From Terriglobales bacterium (lineage in GTDB: Bacteria; Acidobacteriota; Terriglobia; Bryobacterales; Bryobacteraceae): a stretch of DNA of 64,000 bases. Position numbers and translations under genes: made by a program. The notes beneath the pieces are model-generated. The model did no database searches. It saw nothing but the letters and a program-made list of their open reading frames with translations, and had not been told where the DNA came from. The stretch lies in contig JAIXQP010000050.1 of assembly GCA_027485675.1 (NCBI GenBank), positions 1 through 64,000 of the forward strand, read 5' to 3'. Shown one piece after another: positions 19,575-27,149 of this stretch (position 1 is its first letter; the number at the start of each line of letters is the position of its first letter).

Positions 19575-20369
19575 ATGAAACTCGCGCTCCTTCTTACGGT
19601 CACCGCTCTCACGGCCTTCTCCCAGCTCCGCGACAATCGCGACAAACAACTCACCTGCGACGAAAACCGCTCCTCCAGCCGGCCCCGCTTCTGCAAAGTC
19701 TCCGAACAGACGGTGCCCAGCCAGGCCCGCTGGTCCATCGACGCCGGCAACAACGGCGGCGTCACCGTCCGCGGCTGGTCCGGCCGCGAGACCCTCGTCC
19801 GCACCAAGGTCGAAGCCTGGAGCGACTCCGACTCCGCCGCCAGCCTCCTCGCCGGCCAGGTTCACGTCGATGTCACCCCCGGCCAGGTCCGCGCCAGCGG
19901 CCCGCAAACGCAAGGAAAGTCCGGCTGGGGCGTCTCCTTCGAAGTCTTCGTCCCCCACGCGACGGACCTGAACCTGCAGGCCCGCAACGGCGGTATTCAT
20001 CTTTCTGACGTGCGCGGCCGCCTGGAGTTCCGCACCACCAATGGCGGCATCCACGTCGATCGTGTCGCCGGGCAAGTCAACGGTTCCACCACCAACGGCG
20101 GCGTCCACGTCAACCTCTCCGGCGGCCGCTGGGAAGGCGGTCCCGTCCGCCTCTCGACCACCAACGGAGGCGTTCATCTCGCTCTTCCCGCCGATACCAA
20201 CGCCCAGGTTCGCGCCAGCACCACCAACGGCGGCGTCAACTCCGACTTCCCGCTTCCCAACTTCGAACGCAACCATCGCCCGAGCCAGTTCGAGTTCAAC
20301 ATCGGCAACGGCGGCCCGCTCATTGACATTTCCACCACCAACGGCGGCGTTCACATCAAACGCCTCTAA
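19575..20369 (+). CDS. Exported DUF4097-like beta-strand repeat protein
   Basis: A 264-residue protein with a signal peptide (MKLALLLTVTALTAFSQ). The second half carries a repeated TTNGG(I/V)H element (five copies with variants such as RNGGIHLSD and IGNGGPLID) at 15-25 residue spacing, which would build a right-handed beta-solenoid as in DUF4097 'adhesin-like' proteins. Two cysteines (29 and 40) could form a disulfide in the N-terminal part. Likely cell-envelope; the specific role is unknown. Confidence 0.8.
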   Translation: MKLALLLTVTALTAFSQLRDNRDKQLTCDENRSSSRPRFCKVSEQTVPSQARWSIDAGNNGGVTVRGWSGRETLVRTKVEAWSDSDSAASLLAGQVHVDVTPGQVRASGPQTQGKSGWGVSFEVFVPHATDLNLQARNGGIHLSDVRGRLEFRTTNGGIHVDRVAGQVNGSTTNGGVHVNLSGGRWEGGPVRLSTTNGGVHLALPADTNAQVRASTTNGGVNSDFPLPNFERNHRPSQFEFNIGNGGPLIDISTTNGGVHIKRL

Positions 20370-20413
20370 CCCGCTCGCCTGGGGGCATCGTCGCGAGGCA
20401 AAATGGAAGCGAC

Positions 20414-20929
20414 ATGCCCCCTCCTTGCCTCGAACAGATCACCGTTCTCCACGAAGCCTCCCCCTTGGCTGCCATGCGCCGCCATGGCCTCTCCGCCTCC
20501 GACTTCCCCACCGCCTTCCGGGCCGCGTCCATCAATCCCCAAACGGCTCAGCCCTTGGGCCCTTACGGGGGCCTCCTCTGGATCCTCAATGGCGAAGCCG
20601 TCGTCGATCAATCTCTTCTTGGGGACACCCGGGTCATCGACTCGACCCAGCTCGCCCCCGGCGAGTGCCACCTGCTCGCTCAACTGGGCCCCACTGGCTG
20701 CACTCTTCCCCGGCGCAGGGTCGCCCGTCTGCTTTTGGAGGCCTCTCTGATCCGCACCTACGTTCACCTGGAGAGCACGGTCTGCCTCGAACGCGAGATC
20801 ACCGATCAAGATACGTGGGAAGGCCACTACTCCGGTGAGCATATCTACTACACGAACAAACGAAACTCCGCCCGCTTCAGATTCACGCTTCGAATCGACG
20901 GTGCCGGCGCCATCACGGTTGCGGCGTAG
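20414..20929 (+). CDS. Hypothetical protein
   Basis: A 171-residue soluble protein that I do not recognise. The reading frame has the C-ending codon use of its neighbours, and GGAAG lies just upstream of the ATG, so I take it as real over the overlapping minus-strand open frame. No motif, signal or TM segment is seen. It sits between the DUF4097-like and YdcF-like genes on the same strand. Confidence 0.65.
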   Translation: MPPPCLEQITVLHEASPLAAMRRHGLSASDFPTAFRAASINPQTAQPLGPYGGLLWILNGEAVVDQSLLGDTRVIDSTQLAPGECHLLAQLGPTGCTLPRRRVARLLLEASLIRTYVHLESTVCLEREITDQDTWEGHYSGEHIYYTNKRNSARFRFTLRIDGAGAITVAA

Positions 20930-20965
20930 CCGCGGAGCCGGTCCCCCTCGCCCCTTTCGCGCCTT

Positions 20966-21631
20966 ATGACCCCCGAAGCCCTCCACCACGCCGCCACAGT
21001 CTTCGACTTCCACCAGCTTCGCCACCGGCCGGCCCCGGCCGATGCGATGCTCGTCCTCGGCACCAACGACCTCCGCGTCGCCGAGCACGCTGCTGATTTG
21101 TATCACCAGGGCCTCGCCCCGCTGCTGGTCCCCACCGGTGGTATCGCCCATCAATCCGACCTGCTCGCCACCTCCTGGACCCAACCCGAAGCCGACGTCT
21201 TTGCCGAACTGCTGCTTGCCCGCGGCGTCCCGCCAGCCGCCATCCTCCGCGAGCGCGAAGCCACCAACACGGCCGAGAACCTCCGTTTCTCTCGCCGTCT
21301 TCTCGCCGGTCACGATCTCTCCCGCGTACTGATCGTGACGAAGCCGTTCATGCAGCGCCGAGCCTACGCGACCCATGCGGTGGAGTGGCCGGAGATGCCG
21401 GCGACGATGGCCACGTGGCCGGCGACGTTCGAAACCTACTGCACGGTCCCCGGCCTCGAACCCGAGAAGGTAGCGAGCATTATTTTGGGCGACCTCCAGC
21501 GCATCTGGGTCTACGGCCGCCGCGGCTGGGCCGCGCCCCAGCGCATCCCGGAGCAGGTTCTGGCGTCCTTCACCCGCTTGGTGGAACTCGGCTACGACCG
21601 CCACCTCCTCCCCGGCGACCGGAATCCGTGA
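20966..21631 (+). CDS. YdcF/DUF218 family protein
   Basis: A 221-residue protein with the DUF218 core: DAMLVLGTNDLRVAEHAADLY near 27, PLLVPTGGIA, LLARGVPPAAILRER, the ATNTAENLRFSRRLL element near 100, then VLIVTKPFMQRRAYATH. Family members (YdcF, SanA) bind nucleotides or act in envelope maintenance. Unlike SanA there is no N-terminal membrane anchor, so this is a cytosolic YdcF-type protein. Confidence 0.85.
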   Translation: MTPEALHHAATVFDFHQLRHRPAPADAMLVLGTNDLRVAEHAADLYHQGLAPLLVPTGGIAHQSDLLATSWTQPEADVFAELLLARGVPPAAILREREATNTAENLRFSRRLLAGHDLSRVLIVTKPFMQRRAYATHAVEWPEMPATMATWPATFETYCTVPGLEPEKVASIILGDLQRIWVYGRRGWAAPQRIPEQVLASFTRLVELGYDRHLLPGDRNP

Positions 21632-21669
21632 GTGCGCAAGCGGTAAACTGAGGCCAAGGAGGCGCTGTG

Positions 21670-21936
21670 ATGCAGATCGCCATCGACATTCCGGATGAAA
21701 TTGGAAACACTCTCGCCGCTGAGGCTGGCGGGGCGTCCCGGGCGGTCTTGGAAGCGGTAGCCACCGCAGCGTACCGCTCTGGGAAGATCAGCCCGCTGCA
21801 GGTGCAGCAGATGCTCGGGCTGGGTTCCCGTTGGGAGACCGAAGCGTTTCTGAGCCGAGTGGAAGCGTTTCCCGACTACACGATGGACGATCTCGAAAGG
21901 GACATCGCCGCCATCCGCGCTGCAGCCCGCAAGTGA
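21670..21936 (+). CDS. UPF0175-like antitoxin
   Basis: An 88-residue small protein whose C-terminal half (YRSGKISPLQVQQMLGLGSRWETEAFL) matches the helix-turn-helix-like signature of UPF0175, the usual antitoxin partner of DUF3368 toxins. The ATG at 21670 has AAGGAGG seven bases upstream; a GTG at 21667 is in frame but too close. The stop overlaps the GTG of the PIN-domain gene (GTGA). Likely autoregulates the pair. Confidence 0.8.
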   Translation: MQIAIDIPDEIGNTLAAEAGGASRAVLEAVATAAYRSGKISPLQVQQMLGLGSRWETEAFLSRVEAFPDYTMDDLERDIAAIRAAARK

Positions 21937-22418
21937 AGGTGGTTGTTGACGCCTCCCCGCTTTGTTACTTGATTCTCATTGGTGAGATCGATCTCCTTCC
22001 GAGCCTCTTCTCCCGGATCGTTGTGCCGCAGGCTGTCCTGATGGAACTGCTGCACGAGGACGCCCCTGAGGGAGTTCGGCAATGGGCCGAGTCGCCCCCG
22101 GACTGGATCGTGGTCAGCGCGACTCCGGTGGGTCAGCTTCTAGGAATGGAAAAGCTACAGGCCGGCGAGCGCGCTGCGATACTGCTGGCGGAGTACTTGC
22201 TGGCCGATCTCGTCATCATCGACGAAAGGGCCGCCCGCCAGGTTGCCGGGGGACGTGGCCTCCGAGTAACGGGCGTTTTGGGCGTGATCGGGGAGGCCGC
22301 GACCAAAGGGCTGGTGGACATAACGCAAGCGATCGATCGGCTCCGACTAACCAACTTTCGTTGTTCTCCCGCGCTGTTCAGAGCCGTGTTGGAGCGATAC
22401 GGTCCACGGGCATCGTAA
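21933..22418 (+). CDS. DUF3368 PIN-domain toxin
   Basis: A 161-residue PIN-fold ribonuclease candidate starting at a GTG that overlaps the antitoxin stop. Visible acidic residues of the PIN site are D6 (VVVDASPL), E39 in VLMELL, E72 in GERAAILLA and D90/E92 in LVIIDERAAR. DUF3368 proteins are metal-dependent RNases in type II toxin-antitoxin pairs. The active-site set looks complete, so the module is probably functional. Confidence 0.85.
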   Translation: MKVVVDASPLCYLILIGEIDLLPSLFSRIVVPQAVLMELLHEDAPEGVRQWAESPPDWIVVSATPVGQLLGMEKLQAGERAAILLAEYLLADLVIIDERAARQVAGGRGLRVTGVLGVIGEAATKGLVDITQAIDRLRLTNFRCSPALFRAVLERYGPRAS

Positions 22419-22460
22419 ATCGGGCGAGGCTAAACCTGCGGAGTTCCATCGGCGCTACCC

Positions 22461-23360
22461 TCATCCCCCATCCCGCGGCGGCGGCCGGAACACCTCCCGC
22501 CGATGCCATTCGAGGTACTCCGCTTTCGGCAGGCTGGCTGCCAGACTCGGCCGCCGCAGAGGCCTTCCCATCAGCGACACGAAGTGCTCGTCAAACTTGG
22601 CGCCGCCATACACGTGCGCCGAAACTAAAATCGTCAACTCATCGCTCAGGCTAATCGCGCCTCGGTCCAGCGCCCGATGGTGCAAGCTACAGCAGGCCAG
22701 CCCGTTCGCCGCCAAATCCGGACCTTTCGCCTGATGCCACATGATATGGGCTGCGTCCAACCCCAGGTCGGCACTACCGATTCTTACGTCATAACCGCAA
22801 AACGCACACGCATGGCCGTACGCAGTGAGCACCTCTCCCCGAAAACTCCCCAACCGGCTCCGCCGAATCGTCGATTCGAAATCCAGCCCGACGGAAGTCA
22901 AAATCTCCTCGTGTAAAGAAGCAGGAAAATGCGCCAGCAGCAGCGCTTGGGCTACCTGCTTCACCAGCAAAGGATCCCGGCGCAACGCTTCATAGACACG
23001 CCCAGTAAATCCACCCCGGATTCGGAATTTGATCAGCTCGCTCTTCGACGGATACGCCTTCGGACTCCTCCGCGTTAACCGCGCGCTCTCTTCGACCTCC
23101 CAGAGTTGATCAGTCTGTAAATACCAAAAGGGGTACTCCGGATGAACCGACTGCCGCGGTGGGCCAAACTCTTCGAGCAGTTGCCGCAGGCTCGGCTCCC
23201 AGTCTTCATAGGGGCACAGCCGCTTGCCCCCCTGACTCAATCGCCCCAGCGCCAGCAGGATCAAGAGCGGCTTATTCGGCGCGCGCTCTTGACCACGGCT
23301 CCAGACGTTCAGACCGGCCACCCGTTGCAAGATCTCCCCCGCCTCGGCAACCTCTATCAC
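22461..23360 (-). CDS. Phosphorothioate-type sulfur-binding-domain HNH endonuclease (ScoMcrA/SprMcrA-like)
   Basis: A 299-residue Type IV-like restriction enzyme. The N-terminal half resembles the sulfur-binding domain (SBD): RAPNKPLLILLALGRL near 26, then EFGPPRQSVHPEYPFWYLQ near 64-82, the hydrophobic pocket region that reads DNA phosphorothioates in known members. The C-terminal HNH domain has CAFCG near 185, AAHIMWH near 204 and NGLACCSLHHRALDRG near 220-235. It starts with GTG overlapping the stop of the DUF3883 gene (GTGA), so the two are coupled. No dnd or ssp modification genes occur in the window. Confidence 0.82.
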   Translation of the reverse strand: MIEVAEAGEILQRVAGLNVWSRGQERAPNKPLLILLALGRLSQGGKRLCPYEDWEPSLRQLLEEFGPPRQSVHPEYPFWYLQTDQLWEVEESARLTRRSPKAYPSKSELIKFRIRGGFTGRVYEALRRDPLLVKQVAQALLLAHFPASLHEEILTSVGLDFESTIRRSRLGSFRGEVLTAYGHACAFCGYDVRIGSADLGLDAAHIMWHQAKGPDLAANGLACCSLHHRALDRGAISLSDELTILVSAHVYGGAKFDEHFVSLMGRPLRRPSLAASLPKAEYLEWHRREVFRPPPRDGG

Positions 23361-24178
23361 GAGAACGACACCTTCCAGGTCTCTGCCCGCAACGTGCTGC
23401 TCAACTCCAGCGGCGGTGTCAGTTCGAAAATGCGTGGATGCCGGGAAAACTCATGGACTCGGTACAACCGCCAATCCGAAGGCCGTTCTTTCGCGAGTTC
23501 CCGTTCGTTCCGCGAGAGAAAGAACGGAGTCCGTGCCGAACCATTGGTCGTCTTTACCTCGATCAAGCGCTCCCTCCCCACGGCGTCAAAAGAGCGAACG
23601 TCATAGCCCGCTCCGTCCCCCTCCTCCGCTGCCACCCAACGAACTTCCCGGGCTAGATCGCTCCGGTCCAGCGCCAGCAGTCGCTCGCGCTCGAACTCAA
23701 CCACCAACTCCTCCCCAGCCCTCCCCAGCGCTCGGTTCCGAAAGTCCCGTTGCACCGGATCGAACTTCTGAACCAACCGGCGGAGTCCCTCCGGCGTCTT
23801 GTCTTCGCCCGTCCGTAGCTCGGGCGGACTAACCCAGCTTGCTGTCCCCAGGCTAGCCGGTACGAACTCCATCAATGCGGCAGACCGCGACAAATACCGG
23901 TCGATCGCTCCGAAGATGGCGTTCTGGTAATTCCGCTTCGGAATGTAGCCGGGGATCCAGGGCATACCCAACTCATCGAGCACGGCCGAAATATTCTGAT
24001 GTTTGAACTCGACGGATCGATGGGTGCGCCCAATCTTCTCCATGAGGGCCTTGCTATGCGCCACCTTTCGGTACGTTTGTCCGCGTAACTCCGCCTGCAA
24101 CATCGCGAAGTAATCGGCCACGATTGCATCCAACTCATCGTCTTGCCAAATCTTCTCGATTTTGGATTCGTCAGCCAA
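23357..24178 (-). CDS. DUF3883 domain protein, predicted PD-(D/E)xK nuclease-like
   Basis: A 273-residue protein. The N-terminal half (YRKVAHSKALMEKIGRTHRSVEFKHQNISAVLDELG) is a helical DNA-binding-like module common before restriction domains. The C-terminal DUF3883 part has GRAGEELVVEFERERL near 150, GYDVRSFDAVGRERLIEVKTT near 193-213, giving the D...E-x-K pattern of PD-(D/E)xK folds. It starts at TTG. The coupling to the HNH gene suggests a joint restriction function; DUF3883 is frequent in phage-defence loci. Whether the nuclease centre is active is not known. Confidence 0.75.
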   Translation of the reverse strand: MADESKIEKIWQDDELDAIVADYFAMLQAELRGQTYRKVAHSKALMEKIGRTHRSVEFKHQNISAVLDELGMPWIPGYIPKRNYQNAIFGAIDRYLSRSAALMEFVPASLGTASWVSPPELRTGEDKTPEGLRRLVQKFDPVQRDFRNRALGRAGEELVVEFERERLLALDRSDLAREVRWVAAEEGDGAGYDVRSFDAVGRERLIEVKTTNGSARTPFFLSRNERELAKERPSDWRLYRVHEFSRHPRIFELTPPLELSSTLRAETWKVSFS

Positions 24179-24502
24179 GCCCCAACTAACTCCGAATACA
24201 GAAGGGTAGCAGAGTTGACTCGCTGGTCTCTCGTTCCTTCGCTAACGCCCCAAACTCTCCCGCACCAGCCGCGCGTACCGCAAGATCGCCAACCAATGGC
24301 ACGGCGCCGCCGCCCGCCTCCACAACCTCGTAGTCAAATTGGGTCAGTTCGCGCCACCGGAAAGGCAGCGGCCAGCCCGACTTCCCTCGCCGCAATCCCC
24401 AGGTTGGTAATCAACAGAGCCACCCGCTTCGTCGCGAGCATCCTTCCTGGGCTCTAGTCATTTGACGCGCCGTACCAAAAAAGATACAGTGCCCTCTAGC
24501 CC
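24179..24502. other. 324-bp spacer with no convincing gene
   Basis: Between the divergent DUF3883 and HigBA loci. Short open frames on both strands have no family resemblance; a minus-strand frame reading ALLITNLGIAA could be a relic. The only supported signal is the HigBA promoter at its right end. Confidence 0.5.
24462..24490 (+). promoter_or_regulatory. Sigma-70-type promoter of the HigBA locus
   Basis: TTGACG, a 17-base spacer and TACAGT, 12 bases before the toxin ATG at 24503. The predicted transcript would start only about 6 bases before that ATG, so the toxin would be nearly leaderless. No other promoter of similar quality is near. Confidence 0.6.
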
Positions 24503-24796
24503 ATGAACTCAAACGGCTGCCTGCACGGTTCTATCGCTCCTACAGCGGGAGAGAGCCTGTGCGGGAGTGGCTCAAGAGCCTGGACTTGGCCGATCGGAAT
24601 GCCGCTAGTCCGCTCGCTCGGCAGCGGCCTCTGGGAAGTCAGGAGCAGCTTGCCGCGTGGCCGGATCGCTCGAGTTTTATTCTGTGTTCACGACGAGCAG
24701 ATGGTGCTCCTGCACGCCTTTATCAAAAAGACGCAGAAAACACCGAAGCAGGATTTGGACTTGGCACTGGGACGAATGAACGGAGACCCACGATGA
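24503..24796 (+). pseudogene. Scrambled HigB/RelE-type (phage-derived Gp49) toxin
   Basis: The frame is open for 97 codons, but only the second half (WPIGMPLVRSLGSGLWEVRS, then FCVHDEQMVLLHAFIKKTQKTP) is the HigB/Gp49 sequence. The family's N-terminal half is present in another frame over the same DNA (ELKRLPARFYRS, GREPVREWLKSLDLADR, bases about 24506-24598). The family join expected between LDLADR and WPIGMP is missing, and both sides share TGGCCGATCGG, so an internal deletion by microhomology is likely, along with a one-base loss after the ATG. The product would have residues 2 to about 29 wrong and should be inactive. Confidence 0.75.
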
Positions 24797-25074
24797 AAAA
24801 GGAAAATATTGGCTCGTCCTTCGATAGCTGGCTTCGCGAAGAGGGCATCTATGAGGAAACGACTTCCACCGCAATCAAACGGGTTCTAGCGCGTCAGGTA
24901 GAAGCCGCCATGAAGGAACAGAACCTGTCCAAGGCCGACATGGCGAAGCGGATGCACACCAGTCGCGCGTCGCTGGATCGGCTGCTCGACCCGGATAATG
25001 ACGCCGTGACCCTCAGCACCTTGCAAAAGGCTGCTACCGCCGTGGGGCGCCAAATCCGCTTGGAGTTGGTGTAG
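24793..25074 (+). CDS. HigA-type XRE antitoxin
   Basis: A 93-residue protein with a C-terminal helix-turn-helix: LARQVEAAMKEQNLSKADMAKRM, then TSRASLDRLLDPDN and LSTLQKAATAVGRQI. It overlaps the toxin frame by ATGA. The N-terminus (MKKENIGSSFDSWLREEGI) matches the antitoxin partners of Gp49-type toxins. It is intact while its toxin is scrambled, so it may survive as a repressor or as an antidote to a related toxin elsewhere. Confidence 0.85.
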   Translation: MKKENIGSSFDSWLREEGIYEETTSTAIKRVLARQVEAAMKEQNLSKADMAKRMHTSRASLDRLLDPDNDAVTLSTLQKAATAVGRQIRLELV

Positions 25075-25223
25075 GCCCGGCCAACAACCCGTCGAGTGCT
25101 CCAAAGATTCCGCCATCCCTGCTCCCCGGCGATCGCTGAAGGACACCCATGGTCCTCAAAGCATCCTCGGCTTACCGAAAAGTTGGGCCAGCCTCGCGGA
25201 CGAGTCCAACCGATACCCCGCAG

Positions 25224-25463
25224 TCAGCGTCGGTCCCGCTCCCTGAGCAGATCGGCCACGGGGTCAGTACCCGGCGGGAGCCAGGCGCGACCCATTCCGG
25301 CCAGCTGGCGAGCTAGCGCAGCCCGTGGTGGAATCACCCGAGCCAGCAGTTCTCCTTCTGGACTAATCGACCAATCGACGCTGGTCCCGGGCTCGATCTG
25401 GAGCTGCCGCGCCAACTCGGCCGGGATCTTGATCTGGTTCTTGCCCGTGACGGTCGTAATCAT
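25224..25463 (-). CDS. AbrB/MazE-type looped-hinge DNA-binding protein (orphan antitoxin-like)
   Basis: A 79-residue protein. The first 45 residues (ITTVTGKNQIKIPAELARQLQIEPGTSVDW) are a SpoVT-AbrB swapped-hairpin domain; the tail is a typical toxin-binding extension. The ATG at 25463 has AGGG just upstream; the longer open frame to 25571 is not needed. No PIN or MazF partner follows in the 149 bases downstream, so it stands alone. Confidence 0.75.
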   Translation of the reverse strand: MITTVTGKNQIKIPAELARQLQIEPGTSVDWSISPEGELLARVIPPRAALARQLAGMGRAWLPPGTDPVADLLRERDRR

Positions 25464-25604
25464 TGCGACCCTAGCGTAATCAAGGAATCGGTTTACCGTC
25501 AAGGGCCGAAATCCCCAACCCAACCGGCGAGTCGTCAACCCGCCGCCGGTAGGCAGAGCCAACAGGGCCATGCACTCAACTCGTCCAACGATGCGTTGTA
25601 GAGC

Positions 25605-25904
25605 CTACCGGCCGAATGGCCCTAAACCCCGTCGGCTGTATCCAGTTCGCGCGCCCCAAGTGTTGTCTTTCGGCCCTTTCACCTTCGACGGAACCCGGAT
25701 TGGGGTAATGGATCGGTGGTGGCGATACACACGCTCTAATAGCCACTCCACAGCCCGAGGCATCTCATCGGACGGACAATACAAGGTCTGTTGCCTCGAT
25801 GCGACATCGTTCCACACCGCCGTAGGCCGGCCTGATATCCACTGGATGTCAATATGGCCCACTCCTGGGACGGCGTAGGTCTCGCGGATCTTGGTGAAGT
25901 TCAT
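25605..25904 (-). CDS. Hypothetical protein, 99 residues
   Basis: Chosen start at 25904 because AGGAG stands four bases before the ATG. The protein (MNFTKIRETYAVPGVGHIDIQWISG..., basic C-terminus) has no domain I recognise. A strong hairpin followed by a T-run lies between any upstream promoter and the ribosome-binding site, so expression may depend on read-through. The longer open frame to 25991 would run through that hairpin. Confidence 0.55.
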   Translation of the reverse strand: MNFTKIRETYAVPGVGHIDIQWISGRPTAVWNDVASRQQTLYCPSDEMPRAVEWLLERVYRHHRSITPIRVPSKVKGPKDNTWGARTGYSRRGLGPFGR

Positions 25905-25923
25905 AAGTCTCCTAAAAACAGAG

Positions 25924-25956
25924 AGGCCGCCCAAAGGACGAATCCCTGGGCGGCCT
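25924..25956 (-). terminator. Terminator-like hairpin in the leader of the 99-residue gene
   Basis: A 10-bp perfect stem (AGGCCGCCCA / TGGGCGGCCT) with a 13-base loop. Read on the minus strand it is followed by CTCTGTTTTT and then the AGGAG ribosome-binding site of the downstream gene. It can end an upstream transcript or act as an attenuator. Confidence 0.6.
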
Positions 25957-26178
25957 TTGCCTGCGAACGCTTTGATAACACCCCGTGCCAAATATTGTGA
26001 CTTTGTTGGACACCGCGCCCGTTCGATGCCGTTTAACTCTCAACGCGGACAAGCGTAGAAGCGGTCTAGGCCGAACTTGCGGTGGTAACAGGCCTAATCC
26101 CCACCGCAGGCCGGGCCATCGAGGCCCGCCCCACCGCCCGGCCCATTTTCGCCCCCCGCGAAATCCTGGTGACAGGCC

Positions 26179-26241
26179 ATGCGAAAAAACATCTCCTTTG
26201 TTTGCAACACCGCCATCCGCCAAATGACCCAAAACGCTTGA
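26179..26241 (+). CDS. Possible 20-residue leader peptide
   Basis: An ATG-initiated frame (MRKNISFVCNTAIRQMTQNA) ending in a TGA 25 bases before the hairpin that precedes the next gene. The layout short peptide, hairpin, gene resembles attenuation, but the ribosome-binding site is weak and no regulatory codon run is visible. It could equally be a decayed remnant. Confidence 0.25.
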   Translation: MRKNISFVCNTAIRQMTQNA

Positions 26242-26265
26242 CACCACCCGTACAGTGGAATCAGG

Positions 26266-26300
26266 AAAGCCCACTGCGCCCCAAACGGCCAGTGGGCTTT
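26266..26300 (+). terminator. Terminator-like hairpin upstream of the STGPRT-family gene
   Basis: An 11-bp perfect stem (AAAGCCCACTG / CAGTGGGCTTT) with a 13-base loop, followed by TTCCATTTCT on the plus strand. It lies 26 bases before the ATG of the downstream gene, so it may work as an attenuator. Confidence 0.6.
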
Positions 26301-26326
26301 TCCATTTCTACCCAAGGATCACCGCC

Positions 26327-27073
26327 ATGAACACCACGTCCTATGAAACCGACGCCCTTACCCCCGATGAGGCCCTCAGCATGATGATGGCCCACGCCGA
26401 CAAACGCATCGCCGAAATGCGGGCCCGCGAAGAAGCCGCCCGCCAACGCCTCATCAATCGCGAAAACGCCCGCAAATCCACCGGCCCCCGCACCGAAGCC
26501 GGCAAAGCCGCCTCCAGCCAGAACCGCCTCTCCCATGGCCTTTGCTCCAGCCGCCTCCTCGTCTTCGGCGAAACCCAGGCCGAATTCGACGCCCTCGAAG
26601 CCGAAGTGCTCGCCACCTTCGCTCCCGTTACCCCCGAAGAAACCTTCCTCGTCCAGCAACTCACCGTCGCCCTCTGGCGCTTCAATCGCGCCCGTCGCGT
26701 CGAGGCCAAAACCTTCGACTACATGATGGAACTCACCGACCAGACCCTCAGCGAAAACGGCGCCTTCGAAACCGACCAGGAGACCGAAGCCCAACTCGGC
26801 GCCTCCGTCATCGACGCCGTCAATCAAAAGTCGTTCGCTACCCTCCAGCGCTACGTTACCGCCGCCGAACGCTCCTACCGCCAGGCGCTCAAAGACGTCC
26901 AGGCTGCCATTAAGCGCCGGAAGCCCGAACCCCAGGCCATTGCCGTCCCCGTCGTCGTCCCGGCCGAAAAGCCGAAGGCTGCCGCCGCCGGCCAGATCCT
27001 CTATCCCGAGGTCGCCCCGCCGGTCCTTCCTTCCGCCCCGGTCACCGCCCCTGCCTACGTCGACCGTTGCTGA
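26327..27073 (+). CDS. STGPRT-motif protein of unknown function
   Basis: A 248-residue charged protein. The N-terminal third holds NRENARKSTGPRTEAGKAASS and SQNRLSHGLCSS, a signature found in a lineage-expanded family of acidobacterial and planctomycete proteins of unknown function. The middle is alpha-helical (TPEETFLVQQLTVALWRFNRARRVE). The start at 26327 follows AAGGA; an upstream in-frame ATG at 26255 would include the hairpin. The C-terminus is Ala/Pro-rich. The recurrent, scattered occurrence of the family hints at mobility, but no transposase-type motif is present. Confidence 0.65.
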   Translation: MNTTSYETDALTPDEALSMMMAHADKRIAEMRAREEAARQRLINRENARKSTGPRTEAGKAASSQNRLSHGLCSSRLLVFGETQAEFDALEAEVLATFAPVTPEETFLVQQLTVALWRFNRARRVEAKTFDYMMELTDQTLSENGAFETDQETEAQLGASVIDAVNQKSFATLQRYVTAAERSYRQALKDVQAAIKRRKPEPQAIAVPVVVPAEKPKAAAAGQILYPEVAPPVLPSAPVTAPAYVDRC

Positions 27074-27149
27074 CCGCGCCTCCCTCGGATCGCCCCGCCG
27101 CCTACGAACTCCCATCGGATCTTTGAAAAATCAGCCCGCTCAACCGGAT

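Larger units (their letters stand above)
25905..26326. other. 422-bp non-coding region between two divergent genes
   Basis: Contains two terminator-like hairpins, each next to the start of one of the flanking genes, a possible 20-codon leader at 26179-26241, and two imperfect copies of an AACGCTT(T)GA..CACC.CCCGT element near 25969 and 26234. No other coding signal. Confidence 0.5.

Noticed and set aside
20366-21604. 412-codon minus-strand frame across the hypothetical and YdcF genes
   Set aside because: The plus strand holds a recognisable YdcF domain, and the minus frame has no motif.
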